Assembly (NCBI GenBank): GCA_958295875.1
Contig: OY282379.1
Span: forward strand, 434,001 to 498,000
Direction: 5' to 3'
DNA: 64,000 nt
DNA from: an uncultured Pseudomonadales bacterium
GTDB lineage: Bacteria; Pseudomonadota; Gammaproteobacteria; Pseudomonadales; Azotimanducaceae
Position numbers and translations under genes: made by a program. The stretch's first letter is position 1. Each line of letters starts with the position of its first letter. Of this stretch, positions 7,871 through 16,190 are shown piece after piece. The notes under the pieces are model-generated. The model made no database searches. It saw only the letters and a list, made by a program, of their open reading frames with translations, and was not told the origin of the DNA.

Positions 7871-8524
7871 GGAAGGGCTGAACAAGTGCCGGCGATGCTC
7901 GTGACCGAAGCGGGACAGGCACCGTTCTCGGAGTTATGAGGAGGCGTCGATGACCGAAGCGGGACAGGCAGATGACCGAAGCGGGACAGGCAAGATGACC
8001 AAAGGGGACAGACACCGTTCTCGGAGTTGGCAGGTGGGGCGAAGGGGCGGTAGACGTGGCGGGAGAAGTTCTACAGCCTGAGCGATCCGGGGATGGAGGA
8101 CATGCTCCACGAGGTGGAGTCGGTGCGGCGTTTCTCGGGCCTGAAGTCGTCGGCGCTGCCGGACGAGACGACGATCCTGAACTTCCGGCATCTGCTGGAC
8201 AGGCACCGGCATCTGCTGGACAGGCACCGGCCTCGGCGAGGCGCTGCGGTCGGCGATCAACAGCAGCCTGGCGTCAGGGGGCTTGGCGCTGCGGGAAGGC
8301 ACGGAGGTGAACGCGAGCTTGGATGAGGCGCCGTCGTCGACGAAGAACCGTTCTGGGAAGCGGGATCCGGAGATGCGGCAGACGAGGAAGGAGAGGCAGT
8401 GGCACTTCGGGATGAAATGCATGCGGGTGCTGACGGGGAGGCGGGGGTGGCGCACAGCTTCGCGACGGCGCACGAGTCGCACATGGCGCACACGCACCGC
8501 CTCCTGCACGGCGGCGAGAGGCCC
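7871..8524 (+). pseudogene. Decayed IS5-family element with embedded GGGACAGGCACCG motifs
   Basis: Remnant of an IS5-type element like the two intact copies at 11.3 and 12.7 kb. The left end GGAAGGGCTGAACAAGTGCCGGCG is recognisable at 7871. Transposase homology then runs to about 8524 with a deletion of the region after the first 30 codons, a 7-codon tandem duplication (HLLDRHR twice), and loss of the 3' third. The start of the transposase (GATGACCGAAGCG) occurs three to four times, each followed by GGGACAGGCA, where intact copies read ACCCAAGCGACG. Two more exact GGACAGGCACCGG copies lie inside at 8197 and 8218. It abuts the stop of the acyl-CoA ligase gene. Confidence 0.8.
7912..8230 (+). 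repeat. GGGACAGGCACC cluster 4 (inside IS5 remnant)
   Basis: Copies at 7912, 7961, 7983, 8004 (variant GGGGACAGACACC), 8197 and 8218. Unlike the other clusters these lie inside a former coding sequence. Confidence 0.8.
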
Positions 8525-8533
8525 GCCTAAAGG

Positions 8534-10168
8534 CTACTTCGCCTGCGTGGCGCGCGCCTTCGCCCAGCGATAGTCCGCCTTGCCAGACGGGCTGCGGGCG
8601 ATCTCGTCGGTGAACAGGAACGCCTTGGGCAGCTTGTAGCGCGCAATGTGTTTGCCACATTCGTCCAAGAGGCTGGACACATCCACAGCCACACCATCGC
8701 GCAACTTGACGATCGCCACGACCTCATTGCCCCAGCGTTCCGAAGGGCGCCCCGCCACCACCGCGTCGAACACGGCGGGGTGATGTTTCAGCGCCTGCTC
8801 CACCTCCTCCGCGAATATCTTTTCGCCGCCCGAGTTGATGGTGACAGACTCGCGTCCGTGCAGTTCCAGCGTGTTGTCACCAAGCAGCCGCACCTTGTCG
8901 CCCGGAACTGAGTAGCGCACCCCATTGATCACCGGGAACGTGGCTTTGGTTTTCGCTTCGTCGTCGAGATAGCCCAGTGGAATGTTCCCCGTGCGCGCCC
9001 ACCAGCCCAAGCCTTCATGCCCCGGCGCGAGCTCTCGGCTGAAGTCCTCAGACAACACGGAATTGTGCGCCGACAGCTTGAAACGCCCAGTGGAGGCGCC
9101 ACGCCGCGCATCGCTCACTTGCGTGCCCTGGCCGCCAGTCTCCGACGAGCCTGCCGAATCGATGATGGATACTTCTGGCAACGCCTCGAGAAGCTCCCCC
9201 TTGACATTGGCCGTCATGATGGCGCCCCCAGTAATGATGTTCTTGAGCGAGGAGACGTCCCTTCCACCATGTGCCAACTCGTCCACCAAGGGGCGAGCGA
9301 ACGCGTCGCCAACCAACAACAAGTTGTTGACGCGCTCCCGCTCCACGACATCCAAGACATCCGCCGCATCAAAGCGGCGCACCTCGTCCTGAATCACAAC
9401 AGTGCCGCCAGTGTTCAGCGCTTGAAACGCCACCCAGTGACCGGCGCCATGCATGAACGGCGGCGCCGGCAAGTGGCGCCGATGCGCAGCCTGGGCGCGA
9501 GCGACGTACTCAGGCAAGCCCGTTAGCACCGTGCCGTCGGTGCGTCGCGCACCCAACGACGCGACCAAGATGTCGGCATGGCGCCAAAGCACGCCCTTCG
9601 GCATGCCCGTCGTGCCACCGGTGTAGAGCATGTACAAATCTTCAGGATGCCACTCCAGCTCCGGCCGCTCTGGGGAAGCGTTTGCCAACGCTTCCTCAAA
9701 GTCGACTGCTCCGGCGAGCAATGGCGTCTCGTCGTCCGGCACCTGCAGCAGCACTTCCAACGTTGGGACACGGCTGCGGACCCGCTCGACGTGGTCGGCA
9801 AGGGAACTGTGATAGACCAAGCCACGCGAGCGAGCGTTGTTCAGCAGGTAGATGAGCTCTTCGTCAACGTAGCGATAGTTCACATTGAACGGTGCGACCC
9901 GCGCCTTGTAGGCGCCGAGCATCGCCTCCAAGTACTCATTGCCGTTATAGAGGTAAAGCCCAACGTGGTCTTGGCCGCTCTCCCAATCTTGAAGGTGCTT
10001 CCGTTCGCGGTGGCAGCCGAAGCCGACGCCGACTAGGAAGTTGGCGAAGCGGCGCGACCGCTCAGTGAGATCAGCGTAGGTGAAACGCCGATGCCGGAAG
10101 ACAACAGCTTCACGCTCCGGCAACGCCGCGGCGATCGCTTCGCTAACCGTGGCTAAGTTGAAGTGCAA
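8534..10168 (-). CDS. Acyl-CoA synthetase (AMP-binding, fatty-acyl-CoA ligase family)
   Basis: ANL-superfamily ligase that activates a carboxylic acid as acyl-AMP and then as the CoA thioester. The ATP-binding loop is YTGGTTGMPKG (about residue 185), followed by SAGSSETGG, and the C-terminal LHGRESVTINSGGEKIFAEEVE hinge and SPSGKADYRW with the catalytic Lys. Length about 544 residues is normal. The start is set at TTG 10168, where the protein begins LHFNLATVSEAIAAALPER as relatives do; a longer in-frame start at 10198 exists. It reads convergently towards the IS5 remnant, whose end lies only about 10 bp from its stop. Chain-length preference unknown. Confidence 0.85.
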   Translation of the reverse strand: MHFNLATVSEAIAAALPEREAVVFRHRRFTYADLTERSRRFANFLVGVGFGCHRERKHLQDWESGQDHVGLYLYNGNEYLEAMLGAYKARVAPFNVNYRYVDEELIYLLNNARSRGLVYHSSLADHVERVRSRVPTLEVLLQVPDDETPLLAGAVDFEEALANASPERPELEWHPEDLYMLYTGGTTGMPKGVLWRHADILVASLGARRTDGTVLTGLPEYVARAQAAHRRHLPAPPFMHGAGHWVAFQALNTGGTVVIQDEVRRFDAADVLDVVERERVNNLLLVGDAFARPLVDELAHGGRDVSSLKNIITGGAIMTANVKGELLEALPEVSIIDSAGSSETGGQGTQVSDARRGASTGRFKLSAHNSVLSEDFSRELAPGHEGLGWWARTGNIPLGYLDDEAKTKATFPVINGVRYSVPGDKVRLLGDNTLELHGRESVTINSGGEKIFAEEVEQALKHHPAVFDAVVAGRPSERWGNEVVAIVKLRDGVAVDVSSLLDECGKHIARYKLPKAFLFTDEIARSPSGKADYRWAKARATQAK

Positions 10169-10247
10169 AGTGGTTCTCCGTCGCCGCCCCGCCACCATCG
10201 ACGGGGCGAAAAAGGCACTTTACCATGTCGGACTCGGGCCGATGCGG

Positions 10248-11180
10248 CTATGGCGTCGTCGCCGTGCTTGACCACCTCCACCGCCACACTTTCAGCGTTT
10301 CCAGCCACTTCCACTTACGCGGCCGTCGCGGCGTGAGCGAGCCTTCGTGCTCCCATGCTGGGGTCGGAAAGGTGCTCAAACGGATGCAGCCGTGACGCAG
10401 CACCTCCAGTTCGACTCGGAAGAGCAGATAATTGTCGGGTGGCGTCGGGCCGGCGCGGGAGACCAAAGCCAAGAGGTGCGGAAAGTCCACATAACGGAAC
10501 AACCGGTACGTCTTTTGCAGAGGGCGCCAAAAGTCCGGATCCGGTTCGTCGGAAGCGAGGAACAAGGTGGTGCCGTCGGCCACGCCCCGCTCCCGAAGGC
10601 AACGTTCAATGTGCGCCGGCTCCGTTATCCACTCAGGGTACTCTCCGGCCGTTACCCGATCCCCCCGGCGCACATGCACGCCGACGAACTGCCCGTCACC
10701 CACGGATTGAAGGTGCCTCACCACCGTGCGAGCGAGCGCGGCCGCCCGCACCGACGCCCGCAGATCGACCTTGGCCGCTGGCCAAGCATCCATCGGCAGC
10801 ACCCTGTTGAACCGGGGATCAAAAAGGCGTCGCACCACGAGTGGACAGTCCCTCGCCTTTTCGGGGATGGCCTCCCTTCCCCGAACACGCACCGTCTCCA
10901 CGGCGTCCAGTGGAGGGGCATCACCAATGGGCAACGGCCACCGATGCCCATCAGCATCGGTCAAGCTGCTCGCGGCAAGATCGAAGTAATGCTCCCAGCG
11001 CCAATCGAGACGAATGCCGAAGTTGTACTCCGGCATCAGCCCTAGCGACGGAAGAACGGCCAATCTGCCCGTGGCATGCGCTTCAAGAAGCAAACAGCGC
11101 AGGTTCGATGCCTGATGCAACAGCCCGACGACGACCGGCACGGGCGTCTCGTACTTCAAGAAGCGCAGAGGCTGCGGCAT
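10248..11180 (-). CDS. O-fucosyltransferase-like glycosyltransferase (NodZ/POFUT-related)
   Basis: About 310 residues. The clearest motif is VGVHVRRGDRVT near residue 168, the HxRRxD donor-binding motif shared by NodZ, alpha-1,6-fucosyltransferases and protein O-fucosyltransferases. The later FLASDEPD block and the C-terminal LLFRVELEVLR block fit the same GT-B-like fold. There is no signal peptide or membrane span, so a cytoplasmic soluble enzyme is expected. Acceptor unknown; no polysaccharide cluster surrounds it. A decayed copy of this gene lies at 4676-4903. Its 5' side is bounded by the 37-bp direct repeat and the twin IS5 region. Confidence 0.6.
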   Translation of the reverse strand: MPQPLRFLKYETPVPVVVGLLHQASNLRCLLLEAHATGRLAVLPSLGLMPEYNFGIRLDWRWEHYFDLAASSLTDADGHRWPLPIGDAPPLDAVETVRVRGREAIPEKARDCPLVVRRLFDPRFNRVLPMDAWPAAKVDLRASVRAAALARTVVRHLQSVGDGQFVGVHVRRGDRVTAGEYPEWITEPAHIERCLRERGVADGTTLFLASDEPDPDFWRPLQKTYRLFRYVDFPHLLALVSRAGPTPPDNYLLFRVELEVLRHGCIRLSTFPTPAWEHEGSLTPRRPRKWKWLETLKVWRWRWSSTATTP

Positions 11181-11226
11181 CCCCGCATTATACGGGGCGA
11201 CGGGGGCGCCTATACGGGCGCCTGCG

Positions 11227-11263
11227 AGGCACCCCGAAGACCGAGCGCCGTCAACGGGACAGG
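11227..11263 (+). repeat. 37-bp direct repeat, left copy
   Basis: Identical to 13901-13937 in the same orientation. It contains the core CCCCGAAGACCGAGCGCCG and ends in GGGACAGG. The two copies bracket the region holding both IS5 elements. Confidence 0.85.
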
Positions 11264-11312
11264 GCCGTCAACTCGGGCCGCTGGTGGGAGGCCGCTTGTG
11301 GGACAGGCACCG
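11256..11312 (+). repeat. GGGACAGGCACC cluster 5 (2 copies)
   Basis: GGGACAGGGCC at 11256 (variant) and GGGACAGGCACCG at 11300. The second is 12 bp before the CTAA target site of the first IS5 copy. Confidence 0.75.
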
Positions 11313-11327
11313 CGTACCGCCCGCTAA

Positions 11328-12508
11328 GGAAGGTCTGAACAGGCGCCGGCGGTGCTGCGACAATGGGCGCGTTGACCGATGGGAGAGGCGTTCGATGACC
11401 GAAGCGACCCAAGCGACGTTCGCGGAGTTGGAGTACAGGGCGAAGAAGCGGAAGACGCGGCGGGAGAAGTTCCTGGAGCGGATGGACGGGCTGGTTCCGT
11501 GGAAGGAGCTGGAAGAGGCGGTCCGTCCGCACTACCCGAAGGCGGGCCGCGGCCGCCGGCCGTATCCGCTGTCGTCGATGCTGCGGGTGCATTGCGCGCA
11601 GCTGTTTTACAACCTGAGCGATCCGGCGATGGAGGACATGCTCTACGAGGTGGAGTCGGCGCGGCGTTTCGCGGGCCTGAAGCTGTCGGCGCTGCCGGAC
11701 GAGACGACGATCCTGAACTTCCGCCATCTGCTGGAGAGGCACGGCTTGGGGGAGAAGCTGCTGTCGGCGATCAACGCGAGCTTGGCTTCGCGGGGCCTGA
11801 GGCTGCGGGAGGGGACGGTGGTTGACGCGAGCATCGTTGAGGCGCCGTCGTCGACGAAGAACCGTTCGGGGAAGCGGGATCCGGAGATGCGGCAGACGCG
11901 GAAGGGAAGGCAGTGGCACTTCGGGATGAAGATGCATGTGGGGGCTGACGCGGAGACGGGGGTGGCGCACAGCTTCGCGGCGACGGCGGCGAGCGAGTCG
12001 GACGTGGCGCACGCGCACCGCCTCCTGCACGGCGGCGAGAGGCGCGTCTGGGCGGACGCTGGCTACCGGGGCGTGGAGAAGCGCCCGGAGAACCAGGGCC
12101 GGGGCGTGGACTGGCGGGTGGCGATGCGTCCGGGCCTGCGGCGGCAGTTGGAGGCGGGCGGCGAGGCGGCGCTGCGGGAGAAGGAGAAGGCGTCGGTCCG
12201 CGCCAAGGCGGAGCATCCATTCTTCTACGTGAAGCGGATGTTCGGCTACGGCAAGGCGCGCTACCGGGGGCTTCACAAGAACGCGCAGCGGATCGCGCTG
12301 CTGCTGGGCTTCGCCAACCTGCTGATCGCCGAGCGGCGGTTGGCGGCGTGACCGCGGCGCCCGTGCGCCCGGAAGGCGGCCAAGGCGCCGGAAACGGCGT
12401 CGAAACGACGGAATCGCGCCACATTCGCGGCGGTTCCGCGCCCAAGGCGCTGCCGAAGCCGCCTTTGCCGACCGTCAGCGACCGATCGGCGTCCTGTTCA
12501 GACCTTCC
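11328..12508 (+). mobile_element. IS5-family insertion sequence, copy 1, intact
   Basis: 1181 bp. The inverted ends GGAAGGTCTGAACAGG (left) and its complement CCTGTTCAGACCTTCC (right) are perfect over 16 bp. Both ends are flanked by CTAA (11324-11327 and 12509-12512), a 4-bp YTAR target duplication typical of IS5. One complete transposase gene inside. Confidence 0.93.
11395..12351 (+). CDS. IS5-family DDE transposase, copy 1
   Basis: 318 residues, closely similar to the IS5 transposase of enterics along its whole length (YNLSDPAMEDMLYE, NFRHLLERHGL, EAPSSTKN, DPEMRQTRKG, WHFGMK). Catalytic triad: Asp in VDASIVEAPSS, Asp in WADAGYRG, Glu in AEHPFFYVKRMFGY. Start chosen at ATG 11395, identical in copy 2 and conserved in the family; upstream in-frame codons are IS leader. 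It differs from copy 2 by a small number of substitutions, so both copies are recent and probably active. Confidence 0.93.
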   Translation: MTEATQATFAELEYRAKKRKTRREKFLERMDGLVPWKELEEAVRPHYPKAGRGRRPYPLSSMLRVHCAQLFYNLSDPAMEDMLYEVESARRFAGLKLSALPDETTILNFRHLLERHGLGEKLLSAINASLASRGLRLREGTVVDASIVEAPSSTKNRSGKRDPEMRQTRKGRQWHFGMKMHVGADAETGVAHSFAATAASESDVAHAHRLLHGGERRVWADAGYRGVEKRPENQGRGVDWRVAMRPGLRRQLEAGGEAALREKEKASVRAKAEHPFFYVKRMFGYGKARYRGLHKNAQRIALLLGFANLLIAERRLAA

Positions 12509-12558
12509 CTAAGCCCGCTATCGCCCCTGCAGACCCGCCACAGGACAAGACCCGCCAT

Positions 12559-12654
12559 GGGACAGGCACCGTCGACCAGGCACTGGCCAAGGGACAGGCA
12601 CCGTCCGTCCAGCGGGACAGGCACGCCAACGCGCTCGCCCAGAGGACAGGCAGG
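12559..12654 (+). repeat. GGGACAGGCACC cluster 6 (4 copies)
   Basis: Copies at 12559, 12591, 12614 and 12644 in the 166 bp that separate the two IS5 elements. Spacing is 32, 23 and 30 bp. Confidence 0.85.
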
Positions 12655-12682
12655 TCAAAGCACCGCCGTTACTGCCCGCTAG

Positions 12683-13866
12683 GGAAGGTCTGAACAAGCG
12701 CCGGCGATGCTGGGACAATGGGCGTGTTCGACCACTTGGAGCGAGGCAAGCGATGACCGAAGCGACCCAAGCGACGTTCGCGGAGTTGGAGTACAGGGCG
12801 AAGAAGCGGAAGACGCGGCGGGAGAAGTTCCTGGAGCGGATGGACGGGCTGGTTCCGTGGAAGGAGCTGGAAGAGGCGGTCCGTCCGCACTACCCGAAGG
12901 CGGGCCGCGGCCGCCGGCCGTATCCGCTGTCGTCGATGCTGCGGGTGCATTGCGCGCAGCTGTTTTACAACCTGAGCGATCCGGCGATGGAGGACATGCT
13001 CTACGAGGTGGAGTCGGCGCGTCGGTTCGCGGGCCTGAAGCTGTCGGCGCTGCCGGACGAGACGACGATCCTGAACTTCCGCCATCTGCTGGAGAGGCAC
13101 GGCTTGGGGGAGAAGCTGCTGTCGGCGATCAACGCGAGCTTGGCGTCGCGGGGCCTGAGGCTGCGGGAGGGGACGGTGGTGGACGCGAGCATCGTGGAGG
13201 CGCCGTCGTCGACGAAGAACCGTTCGGGGAAGCGGGATCCGGAGATGCGGCAGGCGAGGAAGGGGAACCAGTGGCACTTCGGGATGAAGATGCACGTCGG
13301 CGCTGACGCGGAGACGGGTGTGGCGCACAGCTTCGCGGCGACGGCGGCGAGCGAGTCGGACGTGGCGCATGCGCACCGCCTCCTGCACGGTGGCGAGCAG
13401 CGCGTCTGGGCGGACGCGGGCTACCGGGGCGTGGGGAAGCGCGAGGAGAACAAGGGTCGGGACGTGGACTGGCGCGTGGCGATGCGACCGGGCCTGCGGC
13501 GGCAGTTGGAGGCGGGCGGCGAGGCGGCTCGGCGGGAGAAGGAGAAGGCGTCGGTCCGCGCCAAGGCGGAGCATCCATTCTTCTACGTGAAGCGGATGTT
13601 CGGCTACGGCAAGGCGCGCTACCGGGGGCTTCACAAGAACGCGCAGCGGATCGCGCTGCTGCTGGGCTTCGCCAACCTGCTGATCGCCGAGCGGCGGTTG
13701 GCGGCGTGACCGCGGCGCCCGTGCGCCCGGAAGGCGGAGAAAACGCTGGAAACGGCGTCGAAGCGGCGGAATCGCGCCATCCTCGCGGCGGTTCCGCGCC
13801 CAAGGCGCTGCCGAAGCCGCCTTTGCCGACCGTTAGCGACCGATCGGCGTCCTGTTCAGACCTTCC
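12683..13866 (+). mobile_element. IS5-family insertion sequence, copy 2, intact
   Basis: 1184 bp, same orientation as copy 1. Ends GGAAGGTCTGAACA and complement, flanked by CTAG at 12679-12682 and 13867-13870, a 4-bp target duplication of the YTAR type. The different duplications show that the two copies arrived separately rather than by local doubling. Confidence 0.93.
12753..13709 (+). CDS. IS5-family DDE transposase, copy 2
   Basis: 318 residues with the same catalytic residues as copy 1 (Asp in VDASIVEAPSS, Asp in WADAGYRG, Glu in AEHPF). A few changes are spread over the protein, for example ARKGNQWHF versus TRKGRQWHF and KREENKGRD versus KRPENQGRG. No frameshift or stop. Confidence 0.93.
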   Translation: MTEATQATFAELEYRAKKRKTRREKFLERMDGLVPWKELEEAVRPHYPKAGRGRRPYPLSSMLRVHCAQLFYNLSDPAMEDMLYEVESARRFAGLKLSALPDETTILNFRHLLERHGLGEKLLSAINASLASRGLRLREGTVVDASIVEAPSSTKNRSGKRDPEMRQARKGNQWHFGMKMHVGADAETGVAHSFAATAASESDVAHAHRLLHGGEQRVWADAGYRGVGKREENKGRDVDWRVAMRPGLRRQLEAGGEAARREKEKASVRAKAEHPFFYVKRMFGYGKARYRGLHKNAQRIALLLGFANLLIAERRLAA

Positions 13867-13870
13867 CTAG

Positions 13871-13942
13871 GGGACAGGCACCCGAAACCCACCAAGGGAC
13901 AGGCACCCCGAAGACCGAGCGCCGTCAACGGGACAGGCACCG
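13871..13942 (+). repeat. GGGACAGGCACC cluster 7 (3 copies)
   Basis: Copies at 13871, 13896 and 13930. The first starts immediately after the CTAG target duplication of IS5 copy 2. Confidence 0.85.
13901..13937 (+). repeat. 37-bp direct repeat, right copy
   Basis: Exact copy of 11227-11263, 2.67 kb away. The pair lies outside both IS5 elements and so is not part of them. Confidence 0.85.
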
Positions 13943-14039
13943 CAGCCCTGACCAAGCACCGCAGTCCTCCTACCACCCGCATTGACTCCGCCCAGCACCA
14001 CCCGCCACCATTGGCGGCACTTACTCAGGAATCCGCACC

Positions 14040-15053
14040 ATGCCCCGCACCGTCCTCGTCATCGGCGGCACTGGCCCCACAGGCGTCCCCTTGGTCAACC
14101 GCTTCCTTGGCGCCGGCGATGCGGTCACGATCTTCCACTCAGGCCGGCATCCGGCAGAGTTCGCGGCACCGGTGGAACGCATCCTCGGCGATGCCCGGGA
14201 TGCCGCAGACATAGGCGAGAAGCTAGGCTCACGCGAGTGGGACATCGCGGTTTGCATGTATGGCCGGTTGCGGGCGCAAGCCCGCACGCTCGCTGGAAGA
14301 ACCGCACGCTTCGTCGGCATCACCGGGCAGCCCGTTTACCGCGGCGTCGCTCTGCCCACCCCGGAAAGCCAAGTGCCCCTGCCGGTGCCAGAGTCCGCAC
14401 CGCGCCAATACGACGCCGCAGGCTATACCGGCAAGGTCGCGCAAGGCGAAGACCAGCTCTTCGAGCAGCATGCGCAGGGGGACTTCGAGGTGGTCGTGGT
14501 GCGCTATCCCGGTGTTTTCGGGCCGGGCGCGCCGATGAACCACGAGTGGGCCGTTGTGAAGCGAATTCTGGATCAACGCCCATTCATGATCTTGCCCCAC
14601 GACGGCGTCACCTATTTCCAGCGCGGCTACGCGGAGAACCTCGCCCACTTGGTGTTTCTCGCCGCCACGCACGCGCAAGCCGCCGGCGAAGCATTCAACG
14701 CAGGCGACGAACAGGTGCTGAGCTGTCGCGCCGTCGCTGAAACCATCATCGCCGCACTCGACGCGGACATTGAACTGGTCGGCATTCCCGCCCCGTTTTG
14801 CCCTGGCGTCTTCCCGCTGGCGGAGAAATCCAGCGTCATCCTCGACGGCACCAAGGCGCGCACGCTGCTCGGCCATCAAGATGTGGTGGAGGTTCATGAA
14901 GCCACCCGCCTAACGGCCCTTCATTTGAGGGATAATCCGCCGCACTCGGCAGACCTCTATCCCGCCGGCACAGGCAAGTTCGACTACGCCGAAGAAGACC
15001 GCATCGTCGCCCGCTGGCGAGCTGCCACCGCAATGATGATGGGAGACCGTTGA
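14040..15053 (+). CDS. NAD-dependent epimerase/dehydratase family protein
   Basis: Extended or atypical short-chain dehydrogenase of 337 residues. The NAD(P)-binding loop is VIGGTGPTGVPLV at the very start. The middle holds GITGQPVYRG and an AAGYTGKVAQGE segment where Tyr and Lys (YxxxK-like) could act, then a substrate domain ending in GTGKFDYAEEDRIVARW. It would act on a nucleotide sugar or similar compound; no sugar cluster is present. The following GST gene is 19 nt away and in the same direction, preceded by AAGGAGAG, so they may share a transcript. Bases 14969-15006 occur again, inverted, at the end of the RAYT gene. Confidence 0.8.
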   Translation: MPRTVLVIGGTGPTGVPLVNRFLGAGDAVTIFHSGRHPAEFAAPVERILGDARDAADIGEKLGSREWDIAVCMYGRLRAQARTLAGRTARFVGITGQPVYRGVALPTPESQVPLPVPESAPRQYDAAGYTGKVAQGEDQLFEQHAQGDFEVVVVRYPGVFGPGAPMNHEWAVVKRILDQRPFMILPHDGVTYFQRGYAENLAHLVFLAATHAQAAGEAFNAGDEQVLSCRAVAETIIAALDADIELVGIPAPFCPGVFPLAEKSSVILDGTKARTLLGHQDVVEVHEATRLTALHLRDNPPHSADLYPAGTGKFDYAEEDRIVARWRAATAMMMGDR

Positions 15054-15072
15054 CCACCTCAAGGAGAGATCG

Positions 15073-15675
15073 ATGACACTGAAGATTTACGGCCCCCCAC
15101 AAACCCGCACATTCCGTGCGCTCTGGATGGCGCACGAACTGGGGCTGGACTTCACCCAAGAGCCGGGCATGGACACTCAGGGAACGCCGTCGGACGGTTT
15201 GCTTGAGGCGAACCCCATGGCCCAGGTCCCGGCCATTGACGACGACGGTTTCCGGCTGTCGGAGTCCATGGCCATCAACCTTTACTTGGCGCGCAAGCAC
15301 GGTTTGCTCGCCCCGACGACGCTGGAAGATGAAGCCCAAACGTTGCGCTGGAGCTTTTGGGCGATGACGGCTGTCGAACCCGGCCTGCTGGTGGCCCTCA
15401 AGAGCGCCCTCGGCATCCTAGGCGTGACGAAGGACATGGATGCGGCAAAAGCCGCGTTGGCCGAGATGGCCCGCCCCTTCAATGTGCTGAACACGGCGCT
15501 TGACCAACGCGACTACCTGCTCGGCGGCGAGTTCACGGTGGCAGACCTCAATGTCGCCTCGGTGTTGAGCTGGACGCGGCTCGCCGGCGCCGACCTCTCG
15601 GATTACCCGAACGTCGAGGCATGGCTGGAGCGCTGTTTGAGCCGGCCGGCCGCGGCTGCGGCACAAGGCGGCTGA
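15073..15675 (+). CDS. Glutathione S-transferase
   Basis: 200 residues with the standard two-domain GST layout. N-terminal thioredoxin-like domain: MTLKIYGPPQTRTFRALWM, then NPMAQVPAIDDDGFRLSESMAINLYLA with the cis-Pro and the ESxAI glutathione-binding block. All-helical C-terminal domain with DYLLGGEFTVADLNVASVL, the N-capping box motif. AAGGAGAG precedes the ATG. Conjugates glutathione to electrophiles or catalyses a related transfer. Probably co-transcribed with the epimerase. Confidence 0.88.
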   Translation: MTLKIYGPPQTRTFRALWMAHELGLDFTQEPGMDTQGTPSDGLLEANPMAQVPAIDDDGFRLSESMAINLYLARKHGLLAPTTLEDEAQTLRWSFWAMTAVEPGLLVALKSALGILGVTKDMDAAKAALAEMARPFNVLNTALDQRDYLLGGEFTVADLNVASVLSWTRLAGADLSDYPNVEAWLERCLSRPAAAAAQGG

Positions 15676-15854
15676 CGAGCGTTCGTCCAAGCCGCTGCCA
15701 CAGAGATGAAGCTGCGCGAGCCTAGACCAGCCAATGCCGATGGAGGCGCCAGCGATGCCCGACCAAGCACTTGTCTGCACTGAGCCCCGCGGGGGCTGCA
15801 ACGGGCTGCATCGCGCCAAGATGACCAGACATCACTGACTACGAGGACGACTGC

Positions 15855-16133
15855 ATGGAAGCTGTTTGGAACGGCGTGGTGCTCGCCGCAAGCGACGACA
15901 CGGTGGTGGTGGAGGGCAATCACTACTTCCCTATCGCGTCGCTGAACATGGCCCACTTCGCCCCAAGCGAAAGAACGTCGTTTTGCCCTTGGAAGGGCAC
16001 GGCGAGCTACTACGACGTCAGCGTCAACGGCGAAGTGAACAAAGATGCGGCGTGGACCTACCCGACCCCCAAAGATGCGGCGCAACAGATCTCCGGCCGC
16101 GTCGCATTCTGGCACGGAGTCGAAGTGTCCTGA
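15855..16133 (+). CDS. DUF427 family protein
   Basis: Small 92-residue protein of the DUF427 (PF04248) type: VWNGVVLAASDDTVVVEGNHYFP at the start, then TSFCPWKGTASYYDV, the hallmark CPWKG(x)A-YY block, and a C-terminal AAWTYPTPKDAA segment. The fold is a small beta barrel; biochemical role is not established. It is separated by 180 bp from the GST gene and convergent with the next SDR gene. The 180-bp gap holds nothing I recognise. Confidence 0.85.
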   Translation: MEAVWNGVVLAASDDTVVVEGNHYFPIASLNMAHFAPSERTSFCPWKGTASYYDVSVNGEVNKDAAWTYPTPKDAAQQISGRVAFWHGVEVS

Positions 16134-16190
16134 CCCGTGTTGGCCACACAAGCGCGGGTAGGATAGCGCAGAGCGACCCTCCATCTGGCG

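Noticed and set aside
11328..13866. Composite transposon made of the two IS5 copies
   Set aside because: Only 170 bp of repeats lie between them, and each copy has its own distinct target duplication.
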